A stretch of DNA of 64,000 nt from Vicinamibacteria bacterium (GCA_022820825.1 JAJEEU010000024.1:89996-153995); one strand, 5' to 3'. Shown: positions 34,789-45,232, counted from the first letter of the stretch. Notes: generated from the sequence alone by a model not told the origin. Numbers and translations are program-made.

Positions 34789-36606
34789 ATGACATCGAGA
34801 CACTTGCTGGCCGCCCTGCCGCTTGCCGCGGTTGCCTGCGCGGGTGCAGAAGCGCCGCCGCCGGTTGCGGAGAGTCAGCGCGCGATCGTCGAGCGGCTTG
34901 CCGACGACGCGCTCGAAGGGCGCATGACCGGCTCGCCGGGCATCCAGGAGGCGGCCGGCTACATCATCGGGCAACTCAGGGCGATCGGCGCCGAGCCGCT
35001 GCCGGGAGTGGGCGGCTACCGCCAGGCGTTTGCGTACACGGCGGGCGTCACCGACGCCGGCACGACCGTCGCGTTCGCCCATGAGGACGGCGCGCCGCTG
35101 CCGCACCCCGATGGCGGCGGGAACCTGGCGCGCGCCCTGTCCTTCTCGGAGAACGGCACGGTCGAGGGTCCGCTGGTGTTCGCCGGCTACGGGCTGTCGG
35201 TGCCGGAGACCGACGGTTTCAGTTACGACAGCTACGCCACGCTGGACGTGACGGACAAGATCGTCCTGGTGCTGCGCTACTTCCCCGAGGACGCAGAAGG
35301 CGACCTGCGCGCCACGCTGGCGCGCTACGCCGGTCTGCGCTACAAGGCGCTGGCCGCACGCGAGCGGGGCGCCGCCGGACTGATCGTGGTCACCGGCCCG
35401 CGCTCGCCCAACGCCGGCGACCTGGTGCCTCTCACGTTCGACACGGCGGTGGCCGACTCGGGCATCGTGGCGGCCACGGTGGACGGCAGAATGGCGAAGG
35501 TCATCCTTGAAAGCGCCGATCGGACGCTCGTGGAGGTGCAGGCGTCGCTGGATACCGCCAATCCCCACGTCACCGGTTTCGACCTGCCGCTGACGGCAAC
35601 CATCGAAGCGAAGCTCGACAGCTCGGAGGCGACCGGGCACAACGTGCTGGGCTACCTGCCGCCGACCGGCAACGGCGCGGTCGACAAGCCGTACCTGATG
35701 CTGGGGGCGCACTACGACCACCTGGGCCACGGGCGGGTGGACTCGCTGGCGCGCGCCGACGAGGCAGGCGATGTTCACAACGGCGCCGACGACAACGCCT
35801 CGGGCGTGGCCGCCGTGCTGGCGGCGGGCGGGGAGCTGGCGGCGGCCGAGCGCGACCGCGGCGTCATCCTCGCCTTCTGGTCCGGCGAGGAGATCGGACT
35901 GCTCGGGTCGCGCGACTTCGTCGAGCAAGCGCCGGTCCCGATGGATCAGATTGCCGCCTATCTCAACTTCGACATGGTCGGCCGCCTGCGGGACAACAAC
36001 CTCAGCGTGCAGGCGGTCGGCAGCAGCTCCATCTGGACCGATCTCGTCGGCGAGCTGAACGGGCCGTTCGGCTTCGAGCTGTCGTATGTCACGGATCCGT
36101 ACCTGCCGACCGACTCGCGGGAGCTGAACGCGGCGGAGGTGCCGACGCTGGCGTTCTTCACCGGCAGCCACGAGGACTACCACCGGCCGACGGACGACGC
36201 CGACGCGCTCAACTACGAGGGGCTGGAGCGGATCACCGGGCTGGCCACCGCGGTGGCCGCCCACCTTGCGAACGCAGCCGAGCCGCCGGACTTCATCAAG
36301 GTGGAGCAGGACGTGCGGCGCACCGGCGGCCAGGCGCTCATGCGCATATTCACCGGCACCATACCCGACTATGCGTCGGACGCCGACGGACTGCTGCTCT
36401 CGGGGGTGATTGCCGGCGGTCCGGCCCAGGCGGCCGGACTGCAGGGCGGCGACGTCATCGTCAGCCTCGCGGGGCAGACGATCGCCAACATCTACGACTA
36501 CACGTACGCGCTCGACCTGCTGAAGGTGGACGAGCCCGCCGAGGTGACATTCGTCCGCGACGGCGAGCGCATCACCACCGAGCTGATCCCCGAGGCGCGC
36601 GAGTAG
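34789..36606 (+). CDS. M28 family zinc peptidase with PDZ domain, lipoprotein
   Basis: Exported aminopeptidase of 605 residues. A short signal ends with a lipobox-like AAVAC (Cys16). The zinc site of the M28 fold is complete: GAHYDHLG, NGADDNASGVAA, WSGEEIGLLGS, FDMVGRL and the last His in HEDYHRPTDDAD. An insert of about 100 residues before it is a PA-like domain. The last 90 residues form a PDZ domain (LLLSGVIAGGPAQAAGLQGGDVIVSLAG). A GGAAGGA ribosome site precedes ATG 34789. It probably degrades peptides in the periplasm or at the outer membrane. Its end and that of the PQQ-like gene converge 40 bases apart. Confidence 0.9.
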   Translation: MTSRHLLAALPLAAVACAGAEAPPPVAESQRAIVERLADDALEGRMTGSPGIQEAAGYIIGQLRAIGAEPLPGVGGYRQAFAYTAGVTDAGTTVAFAHEDGAPLPHPDGGGNLARALSFSENGTVEGPLVFAGYGLSVPETDGFSYDSYATLDVTDKIVLVLRYFPEDAEGDLRATLARYAGLRYKALAARERGAAGLIVVTGPRSPNAGDLVPLTFDTAVADSGIVAATVDGRMAKVILESADRTLVEVQASLDTANPHVTGFDLPLTATIEAKLDSSEATGHNVLGYLPPTGNGAVDKPYLMLGAHYDHLGHGRVDSLARADEAGDVHNGADDNASGVAAVLAAGGELAAAERDRGVILAFWSGEEIGLLGSRDFVEQAPVPMDQIAAYLNFDMVGRLRDNNLSVQAVGSSSIWTDLVGELNGPFGFELSYVTDPYLPTDSRELNAAEVPTLAFFTGSHEDYHRPTDDADALNYEGLERITGLATAVAAHLANAAEPPDFIKVEQDVRRTGGQALMRIFTGTIPDYASDADGLLLSGVIAGGPAQAAGLQGGDVIVSLAGQTIANIYDYTYALDLLKVDEPAEVTFVRDGERITTELIPEARE

Positions 36607-36646
36607 CTTCCGCTCCGGATTGCGCAGCGCGCCGGGGCGCCGGGCG

Positions 36647-38098
36647 TTAGAGCGGCTCGCCCTGGGCGCCTTCCTGGAGGGCCCAGATCCGGTTGCGGGT
36701 CAGGATGTACATCACGCCGTCGTAGACGACGGGCGTGCTGTAGACGGCGGCGCCCAGCGTGTACTCCCCGATCTCCTCCAGCTCCTTGCCGGCCCGCAGC
36801 ACCACGATGTCGCCGTCCTCGTCGCCGAGGTACACCTTGCCGTCCGCGGCGAAGGGCGAGGCCCAGACGGCCGCGAACGTGTCGTACGTCCAGTAGTGCT
36901 CTCCCGTCTCGGCGTCGAGCGCGTGCAGGAAGCCCGACAGGCTGGGGATGTACACGATGCCGTCATGGATGGCGGCGGTGGACATCGTGCGGTAGAAGTC
37001 CTCGCCGCCGCGGTGCCAGACCACGTGCGTGTCGGTGACGTCGCCGCTGCCCGTCGCGTCGATCACCCAGAAGTGTCCGGGCGCCTCGCCGTGCTCCGGA
37101 TCCTGGCCCACCCCGATGTAGACCCGGTCGTTGTAAATCACCGGAGTCGACAGGATGTTGTTGCGGGTGCCGCGGCCGCCGAGCGCCCAGATCGAGTCTT
37201 CCGGATTGCAGTCGAACTGCCAGATGATCTCGCCCGTGGCGGCGTCGAGGCTGTAGACGATGCCGTCGCCGCCCGCGAAGACTATCTGCGCCTTTCCGTT
37301 GATCTCGGCGTAGGCCGGGTTGGTCCAGCTTCCGTGCAGCACGTTCTCGCCGACGACGCCGTTCTCCCAGACCAGCTCGCCGGTGTTCTTGTTCAGCGCG
37401 ATGAAGTTGGGCGAGAACGGCGAGGGGACGTTGACGTGCCCCTCGTCGACGCCGTTGCTGGTCACGGTGTACAGCATGTCGCCGACGATCAGCGGCGAAC
37501 CAGTGGCGAGGTTGTGGGGGAAGACGTCGAGCTCGCCGATCATGTCGTACGACCAGATGACGTCGCCGGCGATCTCCGAGGTGTCGGTCTCGTCGGTGAA
37601 CGGCCCGTCGTTCTCGCCGTCCTTGAAGCCCTCGGCGTCCACGCAGACCACGTGCGCCGTGTTCGAGACGTAGTAGATGCGGTCGTCCTCCATGAATGCG
37701 GTGGAGCAGACGCCCTGCAGCGGCCAGTCGTTGACGCGTCCGGCCGGCAGCTTGTCGTGCACCATCTGCCACAGGAACTCGCCGCTGGCGGCGTCGAACG
37801 CCATGACCACGCCCTTGTCGCCCTCGATGGCGGGATCGCGGCGACCCTCGTTGTTGGTGCCGACATACACGCGCCCGCCGGCGACGACCGGACCGCCGTA
37901 CGCCTGCGAACCGACCGGCTGGGACCACAGCACGTTCATCCCCGTGGTCACGTCCCACGCCTCCGGCAGACCGGTGGCGTCGGCGGTCATGTTGCGCGAC
38001 GGCGAGTTGCCGAACATGCCGACATCCTGCGCCGGCGCGGCCGAAGCCGTTGCCAGCAGCAGCGCCGCCGCACCTGTTGTCAGTCCGTGTCGAGTCAT
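36647..38098 (-). CDS. PQQ-like beta-propeller protein (1)
   Basis: Exported propeller of 483 residues. The signal peptide ends near ATASAAPAQ. The body shows repeated PQQ-type blades, such as GGRVYVGTNNEG, FDAASGEFLWQM, ALNKNTGELVWENG, SLDAATGEIIWQFD and ALDAETGEHYWTYD. The catalytic residues of quinoprotein dehydrogenases are not evident, so it may be a structural or binding propeller, like those in outer-membrane assembly or secreted sensors, rather than a dehydrogenase. Start ATG 38098 overlaps the stop of the upstream paralogue by four bases, so the two are coupled. Confidence 0.82.
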   Translation of the reverse strand: MTRHGLTTGAAALLLATASAAPAQDVGMFGNSPSRNMTADATGLPEAWDVTTGMNVLWSQPVGSQAYGGPVVAGGRVYVGTNNEGRRDPAIEGDKGVVMAFDAASGEFLWQMVHDKLPAGRVNDWPLQGVCSTAFMEDDRIYYVSNTAHVVCVDAEGFKDGENDGPFTDETDTSEIAGDVIWSYDMIGELDVFPHNLATGSPLIVGDMLYTVTSNGVDEGHVNVPSPFSPNFIALNKNTGELVWENGVVGENVLHGSWTNPAYAEINGKAQIVFAGGDGIVYSLDAATGEIIWQFDCNPEDSIWALGGRGTRNNILSTPVIYNDRVYIGVGQDPEHGEAPGHFWVIDATGSGDVTDTHVVWHRGGEDFYRTMSTAAIHDGIVYIPSLSGFLHALDAETGEHYWTYDTFAAVWASPFAADGKVYLGDEDGDIVVLRAGKELEEIGEYTLGAAVYSTPVVYDGVMYILTRNRIWALQEGAQGEPL

Positions 38099-40293
38099 TG
38101 GTTCTCCATCACCGTTACGTTGTCGTAGAAGATGTCCACCGGCGAGTAGCCGATCAGGCCGGGGCTGCCTTGCCGCACCGGCACGGGATCCTCGACCGTT
38201 ATCGTCCAGTCGGCCGGTTCCGGATCGTCGCGCGGCCACACCTTGCCGCGCACCAGCGCCTGGTCGCCCTGGATGTCGACGCGCAGCTTCAGCGTGTACC
38301 AGACGTCCGGCTGCCATTCGTACGGCACGCGCTCGTCGACGCGCAGCTCCGCGGCCCACGACTGGAGCTGGATGCGCTGCGCGTTGCCCTGCATGTCCAG
38401 CGTGTAGCCGCTGTTGATGATGCCGAGGTCCGCGCGCCGGCGGCCTCTCTGCGTCGCCATCGCGTCGGCCTGCAGCGTGTAACCCGACATGTCGGCCGGG
38501 CCGAGGTACAGGTAATGCCGGTGGATGCCGGTGCGCGAGGGGCCCTTGCGCAACATCTGCTGGCCGCCTTCGTCCACGCCCCGCAGGTTGCCTCCGCCGC
38601 CGATCCAGAACGGCGGCCGGCCGTTCTCGAAGTTCTCGCTCCACGGCAGCGGCGCGAACACGCGCACCTGGGCGATTGCGCTCAGGCCGCCGGCGCTGGC
38701 CGTCACCTTGCCGCCGTGGTTCGGAGCTCCTGTCGCGGTCGACAGCCTGCCGTCCGCCGAGACGCTGGAGCCGGGCAGGCCATCGAGCGACCATTCGGCG
38801 TCGCGCTCGCCGAGCGCCACGCCGTTGGCGTCGAACGCCAGCACGCGGAAAGACGCCGACTCTCCCGCCGACAGGATGATCTCGGCCGGCACCACCTGGA
38901 GGCTTGCCGCCGCGCCGGGCGCCGCCTCCCGACCGAGCGCCGGTGCAGGCGCGTCGCGCGCCTCGAACGGGGCGCTCGGGTCGCCGATGCAGTAGATGCC
39001 CGACTCGGCGGTGAAGTACAGGCGTCCGTAGGCCGGTGCGAACGAGCCATAGATCTCCGCGTAGCGTCCGTCCTCTACCTCGAGCTCCTCGTGATCGAGC
39101 ACGGTGGCGCCGCCGGCGTCCGCCTGGAGGATGGTGACGTTGCCGTTCACCTCGGTGACGTACAACTTGCCGTCAGCCCAGACGGGCGACGCCTTGCCGA
39201 CCGTCCCGATGCTGGTGGTCCAGAGCTCCCCGCCGGTGGCGGCGTCGAGCGCGCTGAGGTTCGCGGAGTTGTCGATGATGTACAGCCGGCCGTCGTGGTA
39301 CGCCGGCGACGAGAAGCCGACCGCCACCTCTTCGGCGCGCCACAGCTCGTGCGTGGCGGTCACGTCGCCCGAGCCGGTGGCGTCGATCGCGACGACACGG
39401 CCCATGATGCCGCTGTCGACGTTCTCCTCGCTGTGCGCCGCGTAGACCGTCGACCCCTCGATGACGGGCGACACGTTGATGCCGCGCTGGGACAGGTGGA
39501 ACTCCCAGACCTTCTCGCCGGTGCGCGCCAGCAGCGCGTAGATGCGGCCGTCGGCGTTGCCGTCGATCAGCAGGCGCCGGCCGTCGATGACCGTGATGAT
39601 CGGCACCGACTGCGTGTTCATGTCGGCGACGTTGCCGCCCGGCGTCGAAATCCACAGCACCTCGCCGCTGCGCTTGTCGAAGGCGACGTAGCGGTGCCGC
39701 GGTGGACCCGCGTAGTCGCCCCACATGCCGCCGATCACGGAGAGGATGAGCCGGTCCTCGTCGATCACGGGGGTCGACGTGCGGCCGCCGTAGCCGGAGG
39801 CGCGGCCGAGCTCTTCCGCCAGGCGCCAGCTCCAGACGATGCCGCCGCCGCGGTCGAACACGTTCAGGTGGCCGTCGATGTTCATCGCGTACAGGTAGCC
39901 CGTCTCGGGATCACCCGTGACGTTGCCCCATCCGACGCGGTTGAACGGCACGGTCGTGTTGGCGATGCTGAACTTGTGCTCCCACAGCTTCGTGCCGTCG
40001 TCGGCGTCCCAGCAGGCGACGATCTCCTGTTTCGAGATGCCGTCGCCCGTGCGGCCGTTGGCGCACGCGCGCCCGTCGAACACGGCCGGCGTGGAGCGGC
40101 CGACCCACGCGTCGGACCAGATCAGGTTGTCGCCGGTCTTCGACCATGCCGACACCAGGCCGGTCAGGTCGGAGACGCCGTTCTGCGCCGGACCCCGCCA
40201 GCTCGCCCACTGTTGCCCGGCCGCCGCCGCGGGGGCCAGGATCGACGCGCAGACGACCAGCGAGGCGAGGATGCGCCATGGGCTGTTGGGCAT
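38095..40293 (-). CDS. PQQ-like beta-propeller protein (2) with C-terminal adhesion-like domains
   Basis: Exported protein of about 732 residues. I chose ATG 40293 because an AGAGG ribosome site lies nine bases upstream; ATG 40320 is in frame too. After a signal peptide (ILASLVVCASILAPAAAAG), residues to about 420 form a PQQ-like propeller (WASWRGPAQNG, FDKRSGEVLWIS, ALDAATGGELWTTS). Then comes a bacterial Ig-like segment (LQVVPAEIILSAGESASFRVLAFDANG-type spacing), and the last 170 residues look like a LamG/3-keto-disaccharide hydrolase-like jelly roll (WYTLKLRVDIQGDQ, DVFYDNV-type end). The role is unknown; polysaccharide handling at the cell surface is a guess. Confidence 0.8.
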   Translation of the reverse strand: MPNSPWRILASLVVCASILAPAAAAGQQWASWRGPAQNGVSDLTGLVSAWSKTGDNLIWSDAWVGRSTPAVFDGRACANGRTGDGISKQEIVACWDADDGTKLWEHKFSIANTTVPFNRVGWGNVTGDPETGYLYAMNIDGHLNVFDRGGGIVWSWRLAEELGRASGYGGRTSTPVIDEDRLILSVIGGMWGDYAGPPRHRYVAFDKRSGEVLWISTPGGNVADMNTQSVPIITVIDGRRLLIDGNADGRIYALLARTGEKVWEFHLSQRGINVSPVIEGSTVYAAHSEENVDSGIMGRVVAIDATGSGDVTATHELWRAEEVAVGFSSPAYHDGRLYIIDNSANLSALDAATGGELWTTSIGTVGKASPVWADGKLYVTEVNGNVTILQADAGGATVLDHEELEVEDGRYAEIYGSFAPAYGRLYFTAESGIYCIGDPSAPFEARDAPAPALGREAAPGAAASLQVVPAEIILSAGESASFRVLAFDANGVALGERDAEWSLDGLPGSSVSADGRLSTATGAPNHGGKVTASAGGLSAIAQVRVFAPLPWSENFENGRPPFWIGGGGNLRGVDEGGQQMLRKGPSRTGIHRHYLYLGPADMSGYTLQADAMATQRGRRRADLGIINSGYTLDMQGNAQRIQLQSWAAELRVDERVPYEWQPDVWYTLKLRVDIQGDQALVRGKVWPRDDPEPADWTITVEDPVPVRQGSPGLIGYSPVDIFYDNVTVMENQ

Positions 40294-40352
40294 CTGTAAA
40301 TACCTCTTTGGGATAGACAAACCGCGATGATATCACGCGCCGCCGCGCCGCC

Positions 40353-40778
40353 TCATTCGCGCCTGAGCTTGATGCGGTACGGCCGTCCGCCGCGCAGGAA
40401 GTTGACGACCGTGTCGGCGCGCGCCGCGACCTGGCCCAGACGGTCGGCAGCCGCTGCCGCGCCCGGCACGTCGCCGCCGCCCACGCGGTAGATCAGGTCG
40501 CCCGCCTGCAAGCCCGCGACGCCGGCGACGCCGTCCTCCGCCACCGCCGTGACCAGCGCGCCATCGCGGACCTGCAGGTTGTCCGCTTCCGCCTGCGCGA
40601 GCAGCTCCGGGGCGGGCTCGCCGTCACACAGCGTTACCCCGACCGCAGCCGCTTCCGCGCGCGTCTCGCCGCCGCACGCGTACAGCTCCGTTGCGCGCTC
40701 CTGCGCCCCGGCGCCGGCCAGCAACGCGGCCAGCAGCACCGGCACGCCGGCGCCCGCCCGGAAGACGGTTTGGTGCAT
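40353..40778 (-). CDS. Small exported PDZ-domain protein
   Basis: A 141-residue protein with a signal peptide (VPVLLAALLAGAGAQ), a short Cys-containing stretch (YACGGE...TLCDGEPAPELL) and a PDZ domain, GVAGVAGLQAGDLIYRVGGGDV, ending TVVNFLRGGRPYRIKLRRE as in HtrA-type PDZ C termini. There is no protease domain, so it may bind or present substrates. ATG 40778 has a GAGAGGCGA ribosome site and lies 14 bases after the acs stop on the same strand. Confidence 0.75.
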   Translation of the reverse strand: MHQTVFRAGAGVPVLLAALLAGAGAQERATELYACGGETRAEAAAVGVTLCDGEPAPELLAQAEADNLQVRDGALVTAVAEDGVAGVAGLQAGDLIYRVGGGDVPGAAAAADRLGQVAARADTVVNFLRGGRPYRIKLRRE

Positions 40779-40792
40779 TCGCCTCTCGGGGG

Positions 40793-42757
40793 CTAGCCTT
40801 CCTTCTCCTGGTACTGCTCCCGCAGCTTCGCGACGATGGTCGGGTCGGCCAGCGTGGTCACGTCGCCGAGCGCCTTGCGCGCGGCGATGTCGCGCAGCAG
40901 CCGCCGCATGATCTTGCCGGAGCGGGTCTTCGGCAGGTCGGCGGTCCAGATGATCTCGTCCGGACGCGCGATGGCGCCGATCTTGGTCGCGACGTGCTTC
41001 TTCAGCTCCGCGAGCTTCTCGTCGCTCGCCGTCACTCCTTCCTTCAGGGTGACGAACGCGCACACGGCCTGCCCCTTGATCTCGTGCTCCTTGCCCACCA
41101 CGGCCGCTTCGGCGACCTCCTGGTGGTCGACAAGCGCGCTTTCCACCTCCATCGTGCCGACCCGGTGACCGGCGACGTTGAGCACGTCGTCGACGCGTCC
41201 GAGCAGCCAGAAGTAGCCGTCCTCGTCCACCTTGGCGCCGTCGCCGGTGACGTAGACGTCGCGGCCCCAGCGGTTCCAGTAGGTGGCGATGAAGCGGTCG
41301 TGGTCGCCGTAGATGGTGCGCAGCATGGACGGCCAGGGGCGCGTCTGCACCAGGTAGCCGCCGCCGACCTTCACCGGCTCGCCGGCCTCGGTGACGATCT
41401 GCGGTTTCAGGCCCGGGAACGGACGTGACGCGGAACCCGGCTTGAGCGGGGTGATGCCCGGAAGCGGGGCGATCAGGATGCTGCCGGTCTCGGTCTGCCA
41501 CCATGTGTCGACGATGGGGCAGCGCCCGCCGCCGACGTGCTGGTAGTACCACATCCAGGCTTCGGGGTTGATCGGCTCTCCGACCGAGCCGAGCAGCCGC
41601 AGCGAGCTCAGGTCGTGCCTGGTGACGTGGTCGGGGCCCCACTTCATGAACGCCCGGATGGCGGTCGGGGCGGTGTAGAAGACGGTCACCTTGTGGCGCG
41701 CGCAGATGTCCCAGAAGCGGTCGCGGCCCGGCGTGTCGGGCGCGCCCTCGTACATGACGCAGGTGGCGCCGTTGGCCAGCGGGCCGTAGACGAGGTAGCT
41801 GTGGCCCGTGACCCAGCCGATGTCGGCCGTGCACCAGTAGATGTCGTCCTCCTTCAGGTCGAACACCCACTTGGAGGTGGCGTACGTGCCGACCAGGTAG
41901 CCGCCGGTGGTGTGCGCGATCCCCTTCGGCTTGCCGGTGGTGCCCGAGGTGTACAGCGTGAACAGGAGATCCTCGGCGTCGTTCTCGCGCGCGGGGCACG
42001 AATCCGAAACCTGCGCCATCAGCTCGTGGTACCAGTGGTCGCGCCCCTCGGTGACGTTGAACGGCGTCTCCAGCCCCTCGCGCTTGACGAGCAGCACGTT
42101 CTCCACGCTCGGCGAGCCGTCGAGCGCGTCGTCGGAGATCTGCTTGAGCGGCACGACGCCGCCGCGGCGGTAGCCGCCGTCCGCCGTGACCAGCAGCTTC
42201 GCCTGCATGTCGTTGATGCGGTCGCGCAGCGACTCGGCGCTGAAGCCGCCGAACACGACGCTGTGCACGGCGCCGATGCGCGCGCACGCCAGCAGCACGA
42301 TCGGCAGCTCGGGGATCATCGGCAGGTAGACCGCGACGCGGTCGCCGTGGCCGACGCCGAGCCGCTTGAGCACGTTGGCGCACTTCTGCACCTCGACGTG
42401 CAGCTCGCCGTAGGTCAGCGTCTTCTGGTCGCCCGGCTCGCCTTCCCAGACGATGGCGCGCTTGTCGCGGCGGCTGCCGAGCGCGTGGCGGTCGACGCAG
42501 TTGACGCTGGCGTTGATCTTGCCGCCGATGAACCACTTGGCGTCGGGCGGCTGCCAGTCGAGCACCTGGTCCCACGGCCGGCTCCATTCGAGTTCGCGGG
42601 CGAAGTCGGCCCAGAATCCCTCGGGATCCGCCTCGGCGCGCTCGTAGACGCCGGGATCGTTGATGTTGGCGTTCCTGCGGAACTCCTCCGGTGGGTCGAA
42701 CACGCGGTCTTCGGTCAGCAGCGCATCGAATCCGGCCGTCACCTTCTCGTCACTCAC
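40793..42757 (-). CDS. acs: Acetyl-CoA synthetase
   Basis: Converts acetate, ATP and CoA into acetyl-CoA through acetyl-AMP, in the cytoplasm; 654 residues, standard length. Motifs include [49 protein letters not shown], the hinge Asp in [23 protein letters not shown], and the catalytic Lys615 in TRSGKIMRR, the site silenced by acetylation in other bacteria. The start is GTG 42757 with an AGGAGG site eight bases upstream. A GNAT acetyltransferase gene precedes it by 41 bases on the same strand, and the PDZ protein follows it. Confidence 0.96.
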   Translation of the reverse strand: MSDEKVTAGFDALLTEDRVFDPPEEFRRNANINDPGVYERAEADPEGFWADFARELEWSRPWDQVLDWQPPDAKWFIGGKINASVNCVDRHALGSRRDKRAIVWEGEPGDQKTLTYGELHVEVQKCANVLKRLGVGHGDRVAVYLPMIPELPIVLLACARIGAVHSVVFGGFSAESLRDRINDMQAKLLVTADGGYRRGGVVPLKQISDDALDGSPSVENVLLVKREGLETPFNVTEGRDHWYHELMAQVSDSCPARENDAEDLLFTLYTSGTTGKPKGIAHTTGGYLVGTYATSKWVFDLKEDDIYWCTADIGWVTGHSYLVYGPLANGATCVMYEGAPDTPGRDRFWDICARHKVTVFYTAPTAIRAFMKWGPDHVTRHDLSSLRLLGSVGEPINPEAWMWYYQHVGGGRCPIVDTWWQTETGSILIAPLPGITPLKPGSASRPFPGLKPQIVTEAGEPVKVGGGYLVQTRPWPSMLRTIYGDHDRFIATYWNRWGRDVYVTGDGAKVDEDGYFWLLGRVDDVLNVAGHRVGTMEVESALVDHQEVAEAAVVGKEHEIKGQAVCAFVTLKEGVTASDEKLAELKKHVATKIGAIARPDEIIWTADLPKTRSGKIMRRLLRDIAARKALGDVTTLADPTIVAKLREQYQEKEG

Positions 42758-42798
42758 AATCGGTCCTCCTGATGTGCCTCGTCGCCAGCAGCAGGCTG

Positions 42799-43374
42799 CT
42801 ACAGGCGCTTGGTTGCGACCAGCACGTTGCGCGTGTCTCCGTCCGGCGTGATGGCATAGTCCCAGAGTACGGCTTCACGCTGGAATCCAAGCCGCCGGAA
42901 GACGGCCTGCGCCGCGGACTGATCCAGTGTCATGCGCGCGGTGAGCAGTTGCAGTCCAAGCTGTCTCGCAATGGTGTCGATCTCCCGGGCCAGCACGCGC
43001 GCCAGCCCGCGCCGCCGCGCGGCAGGCGAGATCTGGATCCTAATCTCGCCCAGATGGCGTGTCCAGTTCGCCTCGTTGTGCAGCAGCGTCGACTCGCCCA
43101 GCACCTTGCCGTCCTGGCGCGCCAGCACCGTGATCGTACGCCCCATCTCGATCGATGCGACCCAGTGCTCGACGACCGGCCGGTCGGTGATGTTGACGCG
43201 CAGGAACATGAGGTCGTGCGGGGGCAGCGTGCGCGCGAAGGCCAGCATGTCGTCGATGTCTCCGCCGCCCATCAGCTCGAGCGCGGCCTGGCTGCCGTCC
43301 GTCAGTTCGACCTGACGGGGATAGTGCCGGGCGATCTCGAAAGGTACGCCGCCGGTTGCAGTCTCTCGTGTCAT
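42799..43374 (-). CDS. GNAT family N-acetyltransferase upstream of acs
   Basis: Acetyl-CoA-dependent acetyltransferase of 191 residues. The GNAT core includes [23 protein letters not shown] (acetyl-CoA loop RRRGLA) and the closing [25 protein letters not shown]. The N-terminal 45 residues form an extra strand and helix. It is just upstream of acs on the same strand, so a role in acetylating the Acs lysine, as Pat/AcuA do, is possible but only inferred from position. It could also act on small molecules. Confidence 0.85.
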   Translation of the reverse strand: MTRETATGGVPFEIARHYPRQVELTDGSQAALELMGGGDIDDMLAFARTLPPHDLMFLRVNITDRPVVEHWVASIEMGRTITVLARQDGKVLGESTLLHNEANWTRHLGEIRIQISPAARRRGLARVLAREIDTIARQLGLQLLTARMTLDQSAAQAVFRRLGFQREAVLWDYAITPDGDTRNVLVATKRL

Positions 43375-43412
43375 GTGGCTACGGCGCGGATCATATAGTT
43401 TGCTCGAGGCAG

Positions 43413-44177
43413 ATGACGCAACTGCGGGTCGATCTGAACTGCGACGTGGGCGAGTCGTTCGGCCGCTACGCGCTCGGCGACGACGAGGGGATCCTGCCGC
43501 ACGTCACGTCCGCCAACATCGCCTGCGGGTTCCACGCCGGCGATCCGGTCATCATGCGGCGCACGGTCCGGCTGGCGCTCCGGCTTGGCGTCGCGGTCGG
43601 AGCGCATCCCGGTTTTCCCGACCTCGCGGGGTTCGGGCGGCGCGAGCTGCAGGCCACGCCGGACGAGGTCGAGGCCATGGTGCTGTACCAGGTGGCCGCG
43701 CTGGCGGGCATCGCGGCGGCGGAAGGCGGCCGCCTGCGGCACGTCAAGCCGCACGGCGCGCTGTACAACATGGCGGCCCGCGACCGGCGGCTGGCCGACG
43801 CGGTGGCGCGCGGCGTGGCGGCGGGGGGGGAGGGGCTGATCCTGGTCGGCCTGTCCGGCTCGCGGCTGCTGGACGCCGGCCGCGCGGCCGGACTCGCGGT
43901 GGCGTCCGAGGCGTTCGCCGACAGGGCGTACGACGCGGACGGCTCGCTGCGCTCGCGCAACTTGCCGGGCGCCGTCATCGACGACGCGGACGCCGTCGTT
44001 GCGCGCGTCCTGCAGATGATCCGCGACGGCGCCGCGGCCACGGCGACCGGCGAGCGCGTGGCGCTGCGGGCAGACACCGTCTGCATCCACGGCGATACGC
44101 CCGGCGCGGCGTCGCTCGCCGCGGCCGTGCGCGCCGGCCTCGAGGCGGCGGACGTCGCGGTGGTCCCGCTTGCCTAG
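43413..44177 (+). CDS. pxpA: 5-oxoprolinase subunit A (LamB/YcsF family)
   Basis: Subunit of the ATP-dependent 5-oxoproline hydrolase, 254 residues from ATG 43413. Family stretches: [40 protein letters not shown] at the start, [25 protein letters not shown] and CIHGDTPGA. The usual partners pxpB and pxpC are not in this window. Its TAG stop overlaps the stop of apaG by four bases, tail to tail. Confidence 0.92.
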   Translation: MTQLRVDLNCDVGESFGRYALGDDEGILPHVTSANIACGFHAGDPVIMRRTVRLALRLGVAVGAHPGFPDLAGFGRRELQATPDEVEAMVLYQVAALAGIAAAEGGRLRHVKPHGALYNMAARDRRLADAVARGVAAGGEGLILVGLSGSRLLDAGRAAGLAVASEAFADRAYDADGSLRSRNLPGAVIDDADAVVARVLQMIRDGAAATATGERVALRADTVCIHGDTPGAASLAAAVRAGLEAADVAVVPLA

Positions 44178-44563
44178 TGAATCGTGTACGGCTCGCTCAG
44201 GGTGAACGCGGCGATCTCGACGTCGAACCGCCGGCCCTGGCCGTTCACCATCTGGTAGGTGCCGTGCATGGTCCCCATCGGCGTCCGCAGCGGGCAGTTC
44301 GACGTGTACTCGAACGACTCGCCGGGCGCCAGCGTCGGTTGCTCCCCCACGACGCCCAGGCCGCGGACCTCCTCGACGTGGTTGTTGCCGTCGGTGATGA
44401 CCCAGTGCCGGCTGATCAGCTGGACCGTCTCCGGGCCTTCGTTCGAGATCGCGATGGTGTAGACGAACAGCCAGAGATTGCGGTGGGGCTGGGAGTGGCC
44501 CGGAGAGAAACGCGCCGTGACGTGCACCCGGATGTTGTCCGTGACCGCCTCGGAGGTGTGCAC
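44174..44563 (-). CDS. apaG: ApaG-family protein
   Basis: Small immunoglobulin-like protein (about 129 residues) of the ApaG family, implicated elsewhere in cobalt/magnesium tolerance and in removing nucleotide caps; its role here is unknown. The conserved parts are clear: [48 protein letters not shown] and [23 protein letters not shown] 44563 is the likely start; no strong ribosome site is visible. It is divergent from aat. Confidence 0.88.
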   Translation of the reverse strand: MHTSEAVTDNIRVHVTARFSPGHSQPHRNLWLFVYTIAISNEGPETVQLISRHWVITDGNNHVEEVRGLGVVGEQPTLAPGESFEYTSNCPLRTPMGTMHGTYQMVNGQGRRFDVEIAAFTLSEPYTIH

Positions 44564-44608
44564 GCCGCTCTGCTTGTGAGGAAGCACGCGCGATAATACG
44601 ACGACCGT

Positions 44609-45232
44609 ATGATTCCCATCAACACGCTGCTCGGAGCCTACGCGCAGGGGCTGTTCCCGATGGCGGCAGACGGCCGCACCATGTGGTTCTCGCCCGAGCG
44701 CCGCGGGATCCTGCCGCTCGACGGGCTGCACGTCCCGCGGCGCCTGGGCCGGGTGCTGCGCCAGGGCCGTTTCCGCACCACGGTCGACCGGGCATTCCCC
44801 GCCGTGATCGCGGCGTGCGCAGAACGGCCGGACGGCGGCGAAACCTGGATCGATGCGGAGCTGATCGAGAGCTACACGGCGCTGCACGCGGCCGGCTACG
44901 CCCATTCCCTGGAGGTCTGGCACGGGGAGCGTCTCGCCGGCGGGCTGTACGGGGTCAGCCTGCGCGGCGCCTTCTTCGGCGAATCGATGTTTCACGCCGT
45001 CACGGACGCCTCGAAGGTCGCGCTCTGCCGGCTGGTCGAACGGCTGCGGCAGCGCGGCTACCGGCTGCTCGACCTGCAGTGGCTCACGCCGCACCTCTCC
45101 ACGTTCGGCGCCGTCGAGGTGCCGCGGCGCGAATACCTGGCCCTGCTGGCCGCGGCGCTGGAAATCGATTGCCGTTTCCATTTGGATGGGGCTGCGCGGC
45201 GCACCGGAGGCGTCACGGCGCGGGAGGGTTGA
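44609..45232 (+). CDS. aat: Leucyl/phenylalanyl-tRNA-protein transferase
   Basis: Adds Leu or Phe from aminoacyl-tRNA to N-terminal basic residues, marking proteins for the ClpS/ClpAP N-degron pathway. 207 residues. Family signatures: GAYAQGLFPMAADGRTMWFSPERRGILPL at the start, SLEVWHGERLAGGLYGVSLRGAFFGESMF in the middle, and LDLQWLTPHLSTFGAVEVPRREYL near the end. ATG 44609 is close to the divergent apaG start. The last 20 bases overlap the opposing M28 gene. Confidence 0.94.
   Translation: MIPINTLLGAYAQGLFPMAADGRTMWFSPERRGILPLDGLHVPRRLGRVLRQGRFRTTVDRAFPAVIAACAERPDGGETWIDAELIESYTALHAAGYAHSLEVWHGERLAGGLYGVSLRGAFFGESMFHAVTDASKVALCRLVERLRQRGYRLLDLQWLTPHLSTFGAVEVPRREYLALLAAALEIDCRFHLDGAARRTGGVTAREG

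Noticed and set aside
45181..45200. GATGGGGCTGCG resembling the end of the dispersed repeat
   Set aside because: Only about 12 bases match and it lies within the aat coding sequence; chance in G+C-rich DNA.
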